From: Flavobacterium sp. HTF
GTDB lineage: Bacteria; Bacteroidota; Bacteroidia; Flavobacteriales; Flavobacteriaceae
NCBI RefSeq assembly: GCF_003105115.1
Contig: NZ_QETH01000001.1
Coordinates: 120,876 to 184,875, forward strand
Length of the DNA: 64,000 nucleotides
Reading direction: 5' to 3'
Shown here: one piece after another, positions 23,610 to 32,916 of the stretch
How positions within the stretch are numbered: position 1 is the stretch's first letter
Layout of the letters: each line of letters begins with the position of its first letter
The notes under the pieces: generated by a model
Told to the model about the DNA's origin: nothing
Seen by the model: only the letters and a program-made list of their open reading frames with translations
Databases searched by the model: none
Program-made: the position numbers and the translations under genes

Positions 23610-24512
23610 TTAAACATAAAGTTCGCCACGCATCGTGATTACAGATGAACCGCCAACCAAAACATCTTTTTCGCGGTTCATTACCTCGATTACAGAAGGC
23701 TGGTTTAGTTTGACACCCTGAAGGATTTTATATTCCTTATTCACTTCTGCATATCTGTTTTTGGTCAGAAAGGCAATCAGCGGGCCGGCTGCCGTGCCTG
23801 TTGCCGGATCTTCTTCGATACCAATTATCGGGTTAAAGAAGCGGGCTTCAACAATATGATCCTGATTTTCATCAGAAACGGCAAAACAATAAAATCCCTC
23901 GAATTGATACTCTTTTGAGATTTCGATTAATAGTTTGCTGTCCGGAATACATTCGTTCAGTAATTTGCTGTTTCTTACCGGAACCATTGTGTGTGAAACT
24001 TCCGTTTGTACCACAGTAGGAATCAACATATCGATTTCTAAATCTTCAATCTTAAAACCTAGTGCTATTGCTATTTTATAAGTAGGAACCTGATGTTTAA
24101 TCACAGCCTGTTTCTGATGCATCTGTACAATCGGGTCTCCGGTTGCAGGCTCAAAACTCACGGTTAGCGGAATTGGGGCGTTTTTCATCATTACAAAACG
24201 ATTGTTTTCTTCCTGATCCTTAAAGATGGGCATTTTTTTTAGTAAAGCCCCGGAAACTGCACCCAGTAAATTGTGCCCGGCACCGTCAATTTCAAAACCT
24301 ATAGGAGTAAAGGAACGAACATTAAGCGCTTTTTGTGCAGGCGAATAATAAACAAAAGAAGTTTCTGAGTAGCCAAATTCCTTGGCAATGTTTTGATACA
24401 CTTCCAGTTCTAAATCACCATCTGTAAAAACAACTGACAAAGGATTTCCTTTATAGCTTGTATTGGAAAATACATCCAATACGTAATATTCTAATGTTGT
24501 TCTTTGTTTCAT
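23610..24512 (-). CDS. PhzF family epimerase/isomerase
   Basis: 300 residues of the PhzF/diaminopimelate-epimerase-like fold. GYSETSFVYY carries the conserved catalytic Glu, and EEDPATGTAAGPLIAFL is the family's DPATGTAA signature. Members isomerise or epimerise small molecules; only those inside phenazine clusters act in phenazine synthesis and no such cluster is here. The substrate is unknown. The leftward genes at 24555 and 24850 are spaced closely upstream and may be co-transcribed. Confidence 0.92.
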   Translation of the reverse strand: MKQRTTLEYYVLDVFSNTSYKGNPLSVVFTDGDLELEVYQNIAKEFGYSETSFVYYSPAQKALNVRSFTPIGFEIDGAGHNLLGAVSGALLKKMPIFKDQEENNRFVMMKNAPIPLTVSFEPATGDPIVQMHQKQAVIKHQVPTYKIAIALGFKIEDLEIDMLIPTVVQTEVSHTMVPVRNSKLLNECIPDSKLLIEISKEYQFEGFYCFAVSDENQDHIVEARFFNPIIGIEEDPATGTAAGPLIAFLTKNRYAEVNKEYKILQGVKLNQPSVIEVMNREKDVLVGGSSVITMRGELYV

Positions 24513-24554
24513 AAATGCATATTTTTTCAGGATTACTTTTGCCAGAAGGACAAA

Positions 24555-24836
24555 TCATAAATTTGCAATCGTCCTGACAATCCATAAAAATACTACAAAT
24601 AAAACAAAATAAAATTGTGCTTTGTTAACTTTTTGGTTACCAAATTTCCGAACCAGTACTCTTTCAAGTAATAAAAGTATAAAAACCGGAATCAGACTAA
24701 AAAGAATATAGATCCCAAGTAATCCATCCTGGGCAGAATTTCCGGTTATTAGAATTATGGCATAAAGGCTTCCGCCAATAATGTAGAAAATTCCTAAGAT
24801 GAAAAACAGGGTCACATTTTTTAGAATATTTTTCAT
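24555..24836 (-). CDS. Small inner-membrane protein, unknown
   Basis: 93 residues with three hydrophobic segments (about 8-30, 38-60 and 75-90: LFFILGIFYIIGGSLYAII, IYILFSLIPVFILLLL, FYFVLFVVFLWIV) separated by short basic loops (RVLVRKFGNQKVNKAQ). I do not recognise a family. It lies 13 bp downstream of the PrcB-like gene on the same strand, so they are probably one transcript. Confidence 0.7.
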   Translation of the reverse strand: MKNILKNVTLFFILGIFYIIGGSLYAIILITGNSAQDGLLGIYILFSLIPVFILLLLERVLVRKFGNQKVNKAQFYFVLFVVFLWIVRTIANL

Positions 24837-24849
24837 CTTAGGAATTGAT

Positions 24850-25293
24850 TTATTTGAACACTACTCTTTTAGCAGTCTTTGCAATTTTGACAATATGAAA
24901 AGGCTGCGTTATTACAGAAGTTAGGTCCCCTTTTGTCAGCTGCTCTACATTGACAATTATGCTTGTTTTTGTTTGACTAATTTTTGTGATATCGACAGAG
25001 TATCCTCCACTGTGGCGTACTTCATCAATAATAGCAATCACTTGATACTTTTCAAAATCAATATCAGTTTCGTTCAGTTGAGTTATTGAGTAAGAGGTCA
25101 GACGATTTTTTAAAATATTCCACTGATCATTATTTTTAATAACCAGATTTGTTTTGGGACTTTCAAAGTTTCCGTTAAAATGATTTCCCTGACCGATTAC
25201 CGAAAATTGTACTTCTGATACTTCTGAATCATTATCACTGCTGCAACCTGTCAATAAAAATAAAATGCTAAATAATAAAATAATCTGTTTCAT
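24850..25293 (-). CDS. Lipoprotein with PrcB-like C-terminal domain
   Basis: Start is placed at the ATG at 25293 because MKQIILLFSILFLLTGCSS is a lipoprotein signal with lipobox LTGC; the longer frame adds unstructured residues. After an acidic linker comes NLVIKNNDQWNILKNRL and then QVIAIIDEVRHSGGYSVDITKI, the glycine-rich hallmark of the PrcB C-terminal domain (first described in a spirochaetal protease complex). It may interact with an extracytoplasmic protease; the role here is unproven. Confidence 0.75.
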   Translation of the reverse strand: MKQIILLFSILFLLTGCSSDNDSEVSEVQFSVIGQGNHFNGNFESPKTNLVIKNNDQWNILKNRLTSYSITQLNETDIDFEKYQVIAIIDEVRHSGGYSVDITKISQTKTSIIVNVEQLTKGDLTSVITQPFHIVKIAKTAKRVVFK

Positions 25294-25509
25294 GATTTTG
25301 TTTTTTTGGTTATGAAAAGACGGAATCACCTTGCGTGATTCGTATTATTAACAGATATTTTTTTTTATAAAAGGTTGCGTTGCCTTTTTTAATAATGGTT
25401 TGATTTTTAAACTAATATATAAAAATGTTTTGCAATTTAATTGACCCTTTATAAATAAGACAAAAGGATTCTTCTTAATCATTGCAAAACAAATTTAAAA
25501 CCGATGAAT

Positions 25510-26202
25510 TTACTCCTTAGTGAAAGCAAATATTTTATAGCTTATTCCAAATGTCAAACTATTGGTTTTACCACTAAGACTCGGTCCGGTATATGTATTG
25601 GTTTCATTATAACTGTTTACTTCAACATCGCCTAATGTATTGACCAATCCTAAGCTGTATCTTAAGTCAAATCGAAAACGATTATATCCTCCCGTTATAC
25701 CAAGACCAACACCATAATTAAATTTTGAAGAATTTGATAAATCATTTTCATCCAACAGATAAGGTAAATAATATTGCCCCGTAACATCTGAACCCTTAGC
25801 GGGTGCAAACGGGTCTACAACTGTAGCGAATATACCTGCCTGCGGACCCACAAAGAATTCGTCTTCTTCAGGTTTTAAAATGTAGTAGTTTAAATAAAGG
25901 CCAAAATTAAAATCGGCGTATTTGTATTTTGATGTTTTTGCTCCACTGAAATCACCTTCTACATATTTTACATCTATGTTATTTTGTTTGTAACCAATTT
26001 CCAGTTGATAATTATAATTTTCATGATAGCCCATAAGCATATTTAACGATGTATAAAATCCAGGTTTGCCTTCACTAAGTAAATCAGATGATTTTAAATC
26101 TGTCTGGTTAAACCCAGCTGCAAGGTAAAAACCTCTTGGAGCCTGACTGTAAATAGATAAATTAAAAAAGAATATTGTGATAAGTATTGTTAGTTTTTTC
26201 AT
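25510..26202 (-). CDS. Outer-membrane beta-barrel protein (porin-like)
   Basis: 230 residues; signal peptide MKKLTILITIFFFNLSIYSQ, then alternating strand segments such as GFYLAAGFNQTDL, LEIGYKQNNIDV and FDLRYSLGLVNTLGDVEV. It ends in SLTFGISYKIFAF, the aromatic final strand typical of outer-membrane barrels. This resembles the outer-membrane beta-barrel (porin family) proteins of Bacteroidetes. It is the third gene of a leftward run (27521 to 25510) with gaps of 1 and 10 bp. Confidence 0.8.
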   Translation of the reverse strand: MKKLTILITIFFFNLSIYSQAPRGFYLAAGFNQTDLKSSDLLSEGKPGFYTSLNMLMGYHENYNYQLEIGYKQNNIDVKYVEGDFSGAKTSKYKYADFNFGLYLNYYILKPEEDEFFVGPQAGIFATVVDPFAPAKGSDVTGQYYLPYLLDENDLSNSSKFNYGVGLGITGGYNRFRFDLRYSLGLVNTLGDVEVNSYNETNTYTGPSLSGKTNSLTFGISYKIFAFTKE

Positions 26203-26212
26203 TGTTTAAATT

Positions 26213-26809
26213 TTATTTGCATTCAATGTAATCAGTATCAGAAATAAAAGACAGGATATTTCTGTTCTCTTCGTCGGCAACATCATATTTCTGCAGTTTT
26301 GATATTACTTCAGGACAGTCAGAAAAATGCTTTCTGACCATAGGAGCGATTTTTCCCCGCAGTTCTATGTTTTCATCTGATCTTCCTGATGTTGCATCAA
26401 TTTGATCTATTATGGTTTCGTTATTGTCAATGACATATAGTTCATAATATGTTTTAGAAGACATAAACTTCCCGGTAGCTGTAGATGATGTTACGGTTAT
26501 AGCAACACCAATAAGTTTTTTGTCTTCTTTTTCTGCAAACACAAAATATACCTTAGCTCGTTTTTTTTGGTTTAAGTGAAATGATTTTAAGTAACTAAGA
26601 CCTAAAAAGGCATAATCAAGATCTTCGAACTTGATATACTTTTCCCAGCTTTTTCCAACATTAACATAGGATATTCTTTTGTCAACCAGTATGACTTCTG
26701 TGAGTGCATCCCTGACAAGTGACTTATTCCCTTTTTTATCAACGATGTAAGATGACTGTGCAAATGAGAACGTCGAGACAAAAAGAAGAAGGAGTAATAA
26801 CTTTTTCAT
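26213..26809 (-). CDS. Secreted protein of unknown function
   Basis: 198 residues with signal peptide MKKLLLLLLFVSTFSFAQ. The rest has no named domain; FVFAEKEDKKLIGVAITVTSS and MVRKHFSDCPEVISKLQKYD are notable, with one cysteine each in the latter and the C-terminal YIECK. It begins 1 bp after the upstream lipoprotein gene and ends 10 bp before the barrel gene, so it is in the middle of a three-gene unit. A role at the cell surface is inferred from company only. Confidence 0.7.
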   Translation of the reverse strand: MKKLLLLLLFVSTFSFAQSSYIVDKKGNKSLVRDALTEVILVDKRISYVNVGKSWEKYIKFEDLDYAFLGLSYLKSFHLNQKKRAKVYFVFAEKEDKKLIGVAITVTSSTATGKFMSSKTYYELYVIDNNETIIDQIDATSGRSDENIELRGKIAPMVRKHFSDCPEVISKLQKYDVADEENRNILSFISDTDYIECK

Positions 26810-26810
26810 T

Positions 26811-27521
26811 TTAATTCTCTGTTAAGTTTACGGATGAATTCAAGGTGAAAATAGATGGCTTAAAAATAACATTACAAAAAACTGCCGTAAGCTTTCCGTT
26901 TGATGATGACAGATATACTAAGCCTTCTCTGGCAACAGAATATTCGATGTAGTTAAATTTTACACAAACCTGATCTTTTTCTAAGAAAGAAGTTGGGCAA
27001 TCCGGGCAAATTCTGTAAACTCCGGGTGTTGGAACATCTTCACTTGCAAATTCTATAGTAAGATCACCCTGCAAATTACCAGCTCTGATTTCGAAATTGC
27101 TATTGTAATTTGTAGTATACACTGAGAATGTAAGTGGAGAAAAAGAACCACCTTCAAAGGTCATGGTATTTTTGTTAGGGTTACATGGAATATTTGGCGC
27201 ATTGATTTCAACAAGAGTCGAAGTTTCGTTGCTTTCACAAATACCTTTGGTGGTTTTTAATTTATATTCCCCCGCCATGGCAACGGTAACATTTGCAATT
27301 ACCGGATTCGGAAGGTTTGACTGGAAATTATTTGGTCCCGTCCAGACATAATTTAATTCAGGATTATCCTCAAAAGGAGTTTTTAGTTGTAATGTTCCAC
27401 CCGGGACAAGCGGGGAGTTGCTTGATGTTGTGACATCAGGTAAATAGCAGACTACTGCTTCACTTGAACAACTCGAAAGAATACATACAAAAGCAAATAA
27501 AAAAAGTAAAGTTTTTTTCAT
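26811..27521 (-). CDS. Lipoprotein with Ig/PKD-like domain
   Basis: 236 residues. Lipobox signal MKKTLLFLFAFVCILSSCSS. SPLVPGGTLQLKTPFEDNPELNYVWTGPNNF and AMAGEYKLKTTKGICES form an Ig-like/PKD-type fold used in adhesion proteins. The second half (TMTFEGGSFSPLTFSVYTT...CPDCPTSFLEKDQVC) has a cluster of cysteines and no assignable fold. First gene of the leftward three-gene unit. Confidence 0.75.
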   Translation of the reverse strand: MKKTLLFLFAFVCILSSCSSEAVVCYLPDVTTSSNSPLVPGGTLQLKTPFEDNPELNYVWTGPNNFQSNLPNPVIANVTVAMAGEYKLKTTKGICESNETSTLVEINAPNIPCNPNKNTMTFEGGSFSPLTFSVYTTNYNSNFEIRAGNLQGDLTIEFASEDVPTPGVYRICPDCPTSFLEKDQVCVKFNYIEYSVAREGLVYLSSSNGKLTAVFCNVIFKPSIFTLNSSVNLTEN

Positions 27522-27828
27522 AAAATTCTGGAATAACGTTTGTTTTTGGTATAAAAAGGTGCTAAAGTATAATTTTATTAAGTTTTTTATTCCTTTTATT
27601 TTTGGAAAAACATTTTCCCTTTAAAAATTAAAGGCAACTCTCTCATTTAGTTTGATTTGGATAAGTTCAATTTTTAGTTTTGATTTTAACAATAAGTATA
27701 TTTTGTTTGAATTTCTTAGCTTTTCAATAGATATTTAACATATTTTCAGCCTCAAAAAAATTCCTGTTAACAATTTTCTTGTAGTAATAACTCTATATTT
27801 GCCTCAATAAAATTAAAATAAAGCCCAA
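27522..27828. other. AT-rich divergent promoter gap
   Basis: 307 bp between divergent lipoprotein genes. It is strongly AT-rich and holds the TATATTTG element at 27794-27801 for the rightward gene. I see no coding frame, no hairpin of note and no clear -7 match for the leftward gene. Confidence 0.5.
27794..27801 (+). promoter_or_regulatory. -7 element for lipoprotein gene at 27829
   Basis: TATATTTG, exact TAnnTTTG match, 28 bp before the ATG. Confidence 0.5.
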
Positions 27829-28314
27829 ATGAAAGATTTAAAGAAAATTATGTTTTTTGCGATTGCTATTTTTACATTAGCAATGTCAACATCATGCAGT
27901 AGTGATGATTCTAAAGATGATGAAAATGATGATCAACCGACAACAGATTTCATCCAGTTCAAGTACAAAGAAAGTGATTACACTTATGAGTCATCATTCT
28001 CTTCTTCTGATAATATAAATATTTCAGGTTCCACAGGAATTGATGATACGTATCAAAAAGTTACTTTATGGTTGCCTTTAAATCCAACAGTTGGAAGTCA
28101 TAATGTAGTTTATGATTTGCAAAACCTTACAACCACTTATCAGGCAAGTTTTTCTTTTAAGCCGGAACTTACCAATGCCAGTGCAACATCAGGAACAATC
28201 AATATTACAAAAGTAAACGCTAGCAGAATCGAAGGAACTTTTAGTTTTTCAGGAACTCAGGGTGATAAGACATTTACTGTTACACAAGGTCGCTTCAGTG
28301 TAGAGAGATTCTAA
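27829..28314 (+). CDS. Lipoprotein, unknown function
   Basis: 161 residues. Signal with lipobox: MFFAIAIFTLAMSTSCSSDD. The cysteine is followed by an acidic spacer (SSDDSKDDENDD), which in Bacteroidetes resembles the surface-lipoprotein export signal, then a beta-rich domain (FKYKESDYTYESSF, GTINITKVNASRIEGTFSFSG). It likely sits on the outer membrane surface. Function unknown. It has its own -7 element and terminator. Confidence 0.75.
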   Translation: MKDLKKIMFFAIAIFTLAMSTSCSSDDSKDDENDDQPTTDFIQFKYKESDYTYESSFSSSDNINISGSTGIDDTYQKVTLWLPLNPTVGSHNVVYDLQNLTTTYQASFSFKPELTNASATSGTINITKVNASRIEGTFSFSGTQGDKTFTVTQGRFSVERF

Positions 28315-28336
28315 TTTTTTCTGAATAAATTATAAG

Positions 28337-28370
28337 ACAGCAGTAGGCAAAAGTTTACTGCTGTTTTTTT
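28337..28370 (+). terminator. Terminator after lipoprotein gene
   Basis: acagcagta/tactgctgt stem (9 bp) followed by a run of T. Confidence 0.85.
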
Positions 28371-28442
28371 ATGTTCAAAAACCATTTCTTTTCTCCATTA
28401 TTTTCTCCGAAATTTGCAGCAAACCCGTTAAACAAACTCAAA

Positions 28443-28982
28443 ATGGAATTCGGCAGAATCATAATTTCAGAAACCGCAGCAAACAGCGGTAATCCCCAGG
28501 ATGTTATCAATTCTAATATTTCGGTAATCAACCTGATGCGTGAAGAAAAAATCGACGACGATCTGATTCACGAAGACGCATTGATGAGTTATTATTTAGA
28601 TTATTATACCTCAAAATACACCGAAGGAAATTTTGCCAGATTTGTTTATGATTCCGGATGGAACAAAGAACTGAACGAATTAATCGAGGAAGGTCTTGCA
28701 TTTATTGGTGCCGAAAAACATCTGGCATTATTTCAGGAACAAAACAGAAAACTGCGTTTACAAAGTACTATCAAACTAGGGAAGTTCCTAAAAGCAAAAT
28801 TTGAAGGCCCAAATCCGTTTCGTGATTTACTGAATAATGATTTGTTTTTTGAACTGGATGAAAATCTGGCCGAATTAAATGCCGCTTTTCTAAAATCTCA
28901 TCCGGATACAGAGGTGCTTTCTGTAGATGAAATGTTTGCTGCCTTAGAAGAATTTGTAGGACGTGAGATCAAAAGAGATTAG
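28443..28982 (+). CDS. DUF4375 (DMP19-like) family protein
   Basis: Start is taken as the ATG at 28443 (MEFGRIIISETAANS); an earlier in-frame ATG (28371) lies directly beside the terminator and adds a poorly structured tail. The 179-residue protein has the helical pattern of DUF4375/DMP19 proteins: ALMSYYLDYYTSKYTEGNFARFVYDSGW and GLAFIGAEKHLALFQ. DMP19-type proteins are proposed DNA mimics in a few bacteria, but the wider family is uncharacterised, so no role is claimed. Confidence 0.6.
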   Translation: MEFGRIIISETAANSGNPQDVINSNISVINLMREEKIDDDLIHEDALMSYYLDYYTSKYTEGNFARFVYDSGWNKELNELIEEGLAFIGAEKHLALFQEQNRKLRLQSTIKLGKFLKAKFEGPNPFRDLLNNDLFFELDENLAELNAAFLKSHPDTEVLSVDEMFAALEEFVGREIKRD

Positions 28983-29119
28983 CATTTATTTTGCAGAGAT
29001 TCACGAAAATGAAACAAAAAGTTACATTCAAACTTTAGAAAATCTGTGTTTGTTTTGTACAACTCTGTGAAATTGTAGTTAAGCGATAAGTTTGTCCGCA
29101 ATCTTAACAAACATTTCCT

Positions 29120-29127
29120 TAAATTTG
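29120..29127 (+). promoter_or_regulatory. -7 element for serS
   Basis: TAAATTTG matches TAnnTTTG. A TTTG lies 25 bp upstream (29091-29094). It is 43 bp before the serS start. Confidence 0.45.
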
Positions 29128-29169
29128 CTTCCATTATAAAAAAAATACAATAGTTACAAAAATCAAGCT

Positions 29170-30441
29170 ATGTTACAAATCGCATTTATTAGAGAAAATC
29201 AGGAGAAAGTAATCAAGGCTTTGGCAAAACGAAATATCGATGCTAAAAGCGTTGTTGAAGAAGTGGTGCAATTAGATGAAAACCGTCGCGCTGCGCAGGT
29301 AGAATTAGACAATACTTTATCGGAATCTAATAAATTATCCAAAGATATAGGCGAGCTGATGAAAGCGGGAGAGAAATCTAAAGCCGCAATCCTAAAAGAA
29401 AAAACAGTTTCGCTAAAAGAAAAAAGCAAAGAATTGGGCGAAAAAGCAGAAGCTTTGGCTGTCGAATTAACAAACAAATTATACACATTACCAAATCTTC
29501 CGGCAGATATTGTTCCTGAAGGGAAAACTCCGGATGATAATCTTAATGTTTTTCAGGAAGGAGATATTCCGGTTTTGCACGAAGGCGCACAGCCACACTG
29601 GGAACTGGTAAAGAAATACGATATCATCGATTTTGAATTGGGTGTAAAAATTACAGGTGCTGGTTTTCCGGTTTACAAAGGAAAAGGTGCCCGTCTGCAA
29701 CGTGCTTTAATCAATTATTTTTTAGATAAAAACACAGCTGCAGGATATAACGAAGTTCAGGTACCGCATTTGGTAAACGAGGCTTCAGGTTACGGAACAG
29801 GACAATTGCCGGATAAAGAAGGGCAGATGTATCATTCTACAATTGATGATTTATATCTGATTCCAACAGCTGAGGTTCCGGTTACGAATTTATTCCGTGA
29901 TGTCATTTTAAACGAAAGCGAATTGCCGGTTTTACATACCGCTTATACACCATGTTTCCGTCGTGAAGCGGGTTCTTATGGAGCGCACGTGAGAGGATTA
30001 AACCGTTTGCATCAATTTGATAAAGTAGAAATTGTTCGTATCGAACATCCGGATAATTCTTATCAGGCACTTGACGGAATGGTAGAACATGTGAAAAGCA
30101 TTTTGCAGGAGCTGAAATTACCATACAGAGTTTTGCGTCTTTGCGGCGGAGACATGGGATTCACATCTGCTTTGACCTATGATTTTGAAGTATTTTCTAC
30201 TGCACAGGATCGCTGGTTAGAAATCAGTTCAGTTTCTAACTTCGAAACTTTCCAGGCAAACCGTCTTAAATTACGTTTTAAAGACAAAGATGGTAAAAAC
30301 CAATTAGCACACACCCTAAACGGAAGTTCATTGGCTTTGCCAAGAGTTTTAGCAGGAATTTTAGAAAACTACCAAACGCCTGAAGGAATCGTAATCCCGG
30401 AAGTTTTACGTCCTTACTGCGGATTTGATATTATAAACTAA
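29170..30441 (+). CDS. serS: Serine--tRNA ligase
   Basis: 423 residues; charges tRNA-Ser (and tRNA-Sec where present) with serine. The N-terminal long antiparallel coiled coil (about 25-105, e.g. LDENRRAAQVELDNTL) grips the tRNA variable arm. The class II core shows motif 2 CFRREAGSYG and motif 3 LNGSSLALPRVLAGILENYQ. LIPTAEVPVTN is a conserved serine-pocket element. Complete and of normal length. Confidence 0.98.
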   Translation: MLQIAFIRENQEKVIKALAKRNIDAKSVVEEVVQLDENRRAAQVELDNTLSESNKLSKDIGELMKAGEKSKAAILKEKTVSLKEKSKELGEKAEALAVELTNKLYTLPNLPADIVPEGKTPDDNLNVFQEGDIPVLHEGAQPHWELVKKYDIIDFELGVKITGAGFPVYKGKGARLQRALINYFLDKNTAAGYNEVQVPHLVNEASGYGTGQLPDKEGQMYHSTIDDLYLIPTAEVPVTNLFRDVILNESELPVLHTAYTPCFRREAGSYGAHVRGLNRLHQFDKVEIVRIEHPDNSYQALDGMVEHVKSILQELKLPYRVLRLCGGDMGFTSALTYDFEVFSTAQDRWLEISSVSNFETFQANRLKLRFKDKDGKNQLAHTLNGSSLALPRVLAGILENYQTPEGIVIPEVLRPYCGFDIIN

Positions 30442-30462
30442 ATTTTTAGTAATTTAGAGTCA

Positions 30463-30504
30463 AACCTAACAGTCCCGAAGCCTCGGGATAAAACCTGTTA
30501 GGTT
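30463..30504 (+). terminator. Composite terminator after serS with inner palindrome
   Basis: Outer stem aacctaacag/ctgttaggtt (10 bp) encloses an inner stem tcccga/tcggga (30473-30488). Followed by tttctt. The 16-nt inner palindrome recurs at 2040, 32349 and 45942. Confidence 0.75.
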
Positions 30505-30542
30505 TCTTAATTATTTAAAATGCCACATTTAAAAACTGAAAT

Positions 30543-32324
30543 ATGAAAAACATCTTTATCTATATCGTTTTGTTGTGGTCAGGTCTTATGTTTTCTCAAA
30601 ATGAGCAGTTAGCTCAGTATTACTACGATAAAGGAGATTTCGAGAAAGCTAAAATTAGTTACGAACAGCTTTTAAATGCTTCGCCATCCAACACTCAGTA
30701 TTTTTTAAGAACGGTAGATTGTTATCAGCAATTGCAACAGTTTGATATAGCCCAAAAAGCAATTCAGGAAAGGTACAACCGATACAGACAAGGTGTTTTT
30801 CTGGTTGAATTAGGCTATAATTTTCAATTACAAAAAAACGATTCCAAAGCCAAAAACTATTACGATCAGGCGATTGAAAAAATAAAAACCAATTCAAATG
30901 ACGTTTACGGTATTGCTAACTCTTTTGAGAAAAAGGTTTTGCTGGAATATGCCTTAAAAGCATATCAGGTGGCGATGGAAATTCAGCCCAATTATAATTT
31001 TAATTTTCAGATCGGAATGTTGTATGGTCAGATCGGAAAGACTGATCAGATGATTGATCTTCTGTTGACAGAATCGTATAAGAATCCTCAAAATTCAAAC
31101 CTGATTCAAACACAGTTAGCGCGTTTTATGAACGGCGAAACAGACAACACAGCTTTTAAGGATGCGATGCGAAAAGCGTTAATCCTTAGAACACAAAAAG
31201 ATCAGGATGTTTTTTGGAATCATTATTTAAGCTGGTTTTATGTACAGCAAAAAGAATTTGGAAAAGCCTTTATTCAGGAAAAAGCGATTTACAAAAGAGA
31301 ACCGGAGTCGTTAATCAGTATTGTGAACCTTAGTCAGTTTGCCTTAAACGAAGATGATACAGAAACAGCCGAAGAGATTTTAAATTTCATTCTTTTAAAT
31401 ACCAAAGACATAGATCTGCTGATTCAGACCAATGCGCGTTTAATGGAAATTAAAATAGCTAAATCTCAGGAGAAAGATTATCCGGCAATAAATGCAGAAT
31501 TGCAGCAATTGCTTACTACCTACGAAATAACTCCATTTAGCTTATCTTTGCAAATCATTCAGGCACATTTTCTGGCTTTTAATTTAAAAAAACCTGAGGA
31601 AGGCAAAGCAATAATAAAAAAAGCATTAGACCTTAATCTGAACGAATATCAAAGAGCAGATGCCAAAATGGAACTGGGTGATATTTTGCTTTTGGAAGAA
31701 AAATTCAATCAGGCACTGATTTATTATTCACAGATTCAGCTGGATCTTAAGAATGATGTCATGTCGCATGAAGCAAGTTTAAAAGCAGCAAAAACAAGTT
31801 ATTATAAAACTGATTTTGAATGGGCATTAAAACAATTCAAGGAATTAAAGTCAGCCAACACACAATTGATTGCCAATGATGCTCTTGAATATTTTTTACT
31901 GATTAATGATAATACGGTTGCAGACTCGACACAAACGGCATTAAAGCAATTTGCAAAAGGAGATTTTCTGCTTTACCAAAATAAAAAACCCGAAGCTATT
32001 GCCCAGTTTCAGAATATTCTGAAGAGTTTTAAAGGGCAGGAAATAGAAGCTGTAACAATGTTGCGTTTAGGGAAAATTTACGAAAGCCAGAAAGATTATG
32101 CTTCATCGTTAAGCCAGTACCAGCAAATAATTGACCATCACAGCGACGGAATTTATGTAGACGAAGCATTGTTTTTTTCTGCAGAAATATACAACGACGA
32201 ATTAAAAGATACAGAAAAGGCAAAGCCTTTATATGAAAAAGTAATTTTCAATCATCAGGATAGTATTTACTTTGTTGATGCGAGGAAAAAATACCGTGAA
32301 TTAAGAGGAGATAAGAATTTGTAA
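30543..32324 (+). CDS. Exported tetratricopeptide-repeat protein
   Basis: 593 residues. Signal peptide MKNIFIYIVLLWSGLMFSQ, then repeated helix pairs with the TPR pattern across the whole protein: AQYYYDKGDFEKAKISYEQLL, YGIANSFEKKVLLEYALKAYQVAM, LRLGKIYESQKDYASSLSQYQQII and ALFFSAEIYNDELKDTEKAKPLYEKV. Over ten repeats are likely. It acts as a periplasmic or outer-membrane scaffold for protein partners; which ones is unknown. Confidence 0.88.
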   Translation: MKNIFIYIVLLWSGLMFSQNEQLAQYYYDKGDFEKAKISYEQLLNASPSNTQYFLRTVDCYQQLQQFDIAQKAIQERYNRYRQGVFLVELGYNFQLQKNDSKAKNYYDQAIEKIKTNSNDVYGIANSFEKKVLLEYALKAYQVAMEIQPNYNFNFQIGMLYGQIGKTDQMIDLLLTESYKNPQNSNLIQTQLARFMNGETDNTAFKDAMRKALILRTQKDQDVFWNHYLSWFYVQQKEFGKAFIQEKAIYKREPESLISIVNLSQFALNEDDTETAEEILNFILLNTKDIDLLIQTNARLMEIKIAKSQEKDYPAINAELQQLLTTYEITPFSLSLQIIQAHFLAFNLKKPEEGKAIIKKALDLNLNEYQRADAKMELGDILLLEEKFNQALIYYSQIQLDLKNDVMSHEASLKAAKTSYYKTDFEWALKQFKELKSANTQLIANDALEYFLLINDNTVADSTQTALKQFAKGDFLLYQNKKPEAIAQFQNILKSFKGQEIEAVTMLRLGKIYESQKDYASSLSQYQQIIDHHSDGIYVDEALFFSAEIYNDELKDTEKAKPLYEKVIFNHQDSIYFVDARKKYRELRGDKNL

Positions 32325-32348
32325 TTAAATACCAAAAAGCAAATTCCA

Positions 32349-32364
32349 TCCCGAAGTCCCGGGA
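32349..32364. repeat. 16-nt palindrome TCCCGA...TCGGGA type
   Basis: tcccgaagtcccggga; one of four related 16-mers (2040, 30473, 32349, 45942), all in non-coding DNA. Confidence 0.65.
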
Positions 32365-32432
32365 CGAAACAAAAAGAATTAGTAATATGATGATTTGCAA
32401 AAGATTTTAAAACCAACAGTAAAAAAACTCAG

Positions 32433-32465
32433 CAGCTTAGAATCTCAGCATCTCAGAACCTTTAG
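32433..32465. repeat. Intergenic word repeat before DUF4286 gene
   Basis: cagcttagaatctcagcatctcagaaccttt, closely related to the sequence right before the aldo/keto reductase start (44848-44880). Ends just ahead of the start codon at 32471. Confidence 0.6.
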
Positions 32466-32470
32466 AAAAA

Positions 32471-32782
32471 ATGATTATTTACAACGTTACCACCAATATA
32501 CACGAAAGCGTTCATGACCAATGGTTAAAATGGATGCAGGAAAAACACATACCGGAAATCTTAGCAACCCAAAAATTTTCATCTGCCCGAATTGTAAAAG
32601 TTCTGGTTGAAGAAGAAATGGGAGGCGTAACCTATTCTGTGCAGTATACAACTGATAATAAAGAGATTTTAGAAAAGTATTATCTTGAAGATCAGCCTAA
32701 ATTTGACAGAGAAGCTCTGGAGTTATTTGCTGATAAGATGCTTTCATTCAGAACAGAATTGGAAGTTATTTCGGAGCATTAG
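32471..32782 (+). CDS. DUF4286 family protein
   Basis: 103 residues: MIIYNVTTNIHESVHDQWLKWMQEKHIPEIL then VQYTTDNKEILEKYYLEDQPKFDREALELF. This is the pattern of DUF4286, a small ferredoxin-like alpha/beta family common in Bacteroidetes without a known function. It precedes rsmA, a frequent neighbour, and may share its transcript. Confidence 0.85.
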   Translation: MIIYNVTTNIHESVHDQWLKWMQEKHIPEILATQKFSSARIVKVLVEEEMGGVTYSVQYTTDNKEILEKYYLEDQPKFDREALELFADKMLSFRTELEVISEH

Positions 32783-32813
32783 AATAAAGAAATTAAAATA
32801 AAAATTTTGTGTC

Positions 32814-32878
32814 TTGAGCCTTCGTTGCAAAAAAGCCAAAAAATAAAGCTTTGAGCCTTTGAGTCTTCGCTGCAAAAA
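32814..32878. repeat. Pair of 20-nt direct repeats before rsmA
   Basis: ttgagccttcgttgcaaaaa (32814-32833) and ttgagtcttcgctgcaaaaa (32859-32878), 18/20 identical, 45 bp apart. They are non-coding and end about 39 bp before the rsmA start. Confidence 0.6.
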
Positions 32879-32916
32879 GAATACTTTTGCGCCCTCGTGG
32901 CAAAACAAGAAAAAAA

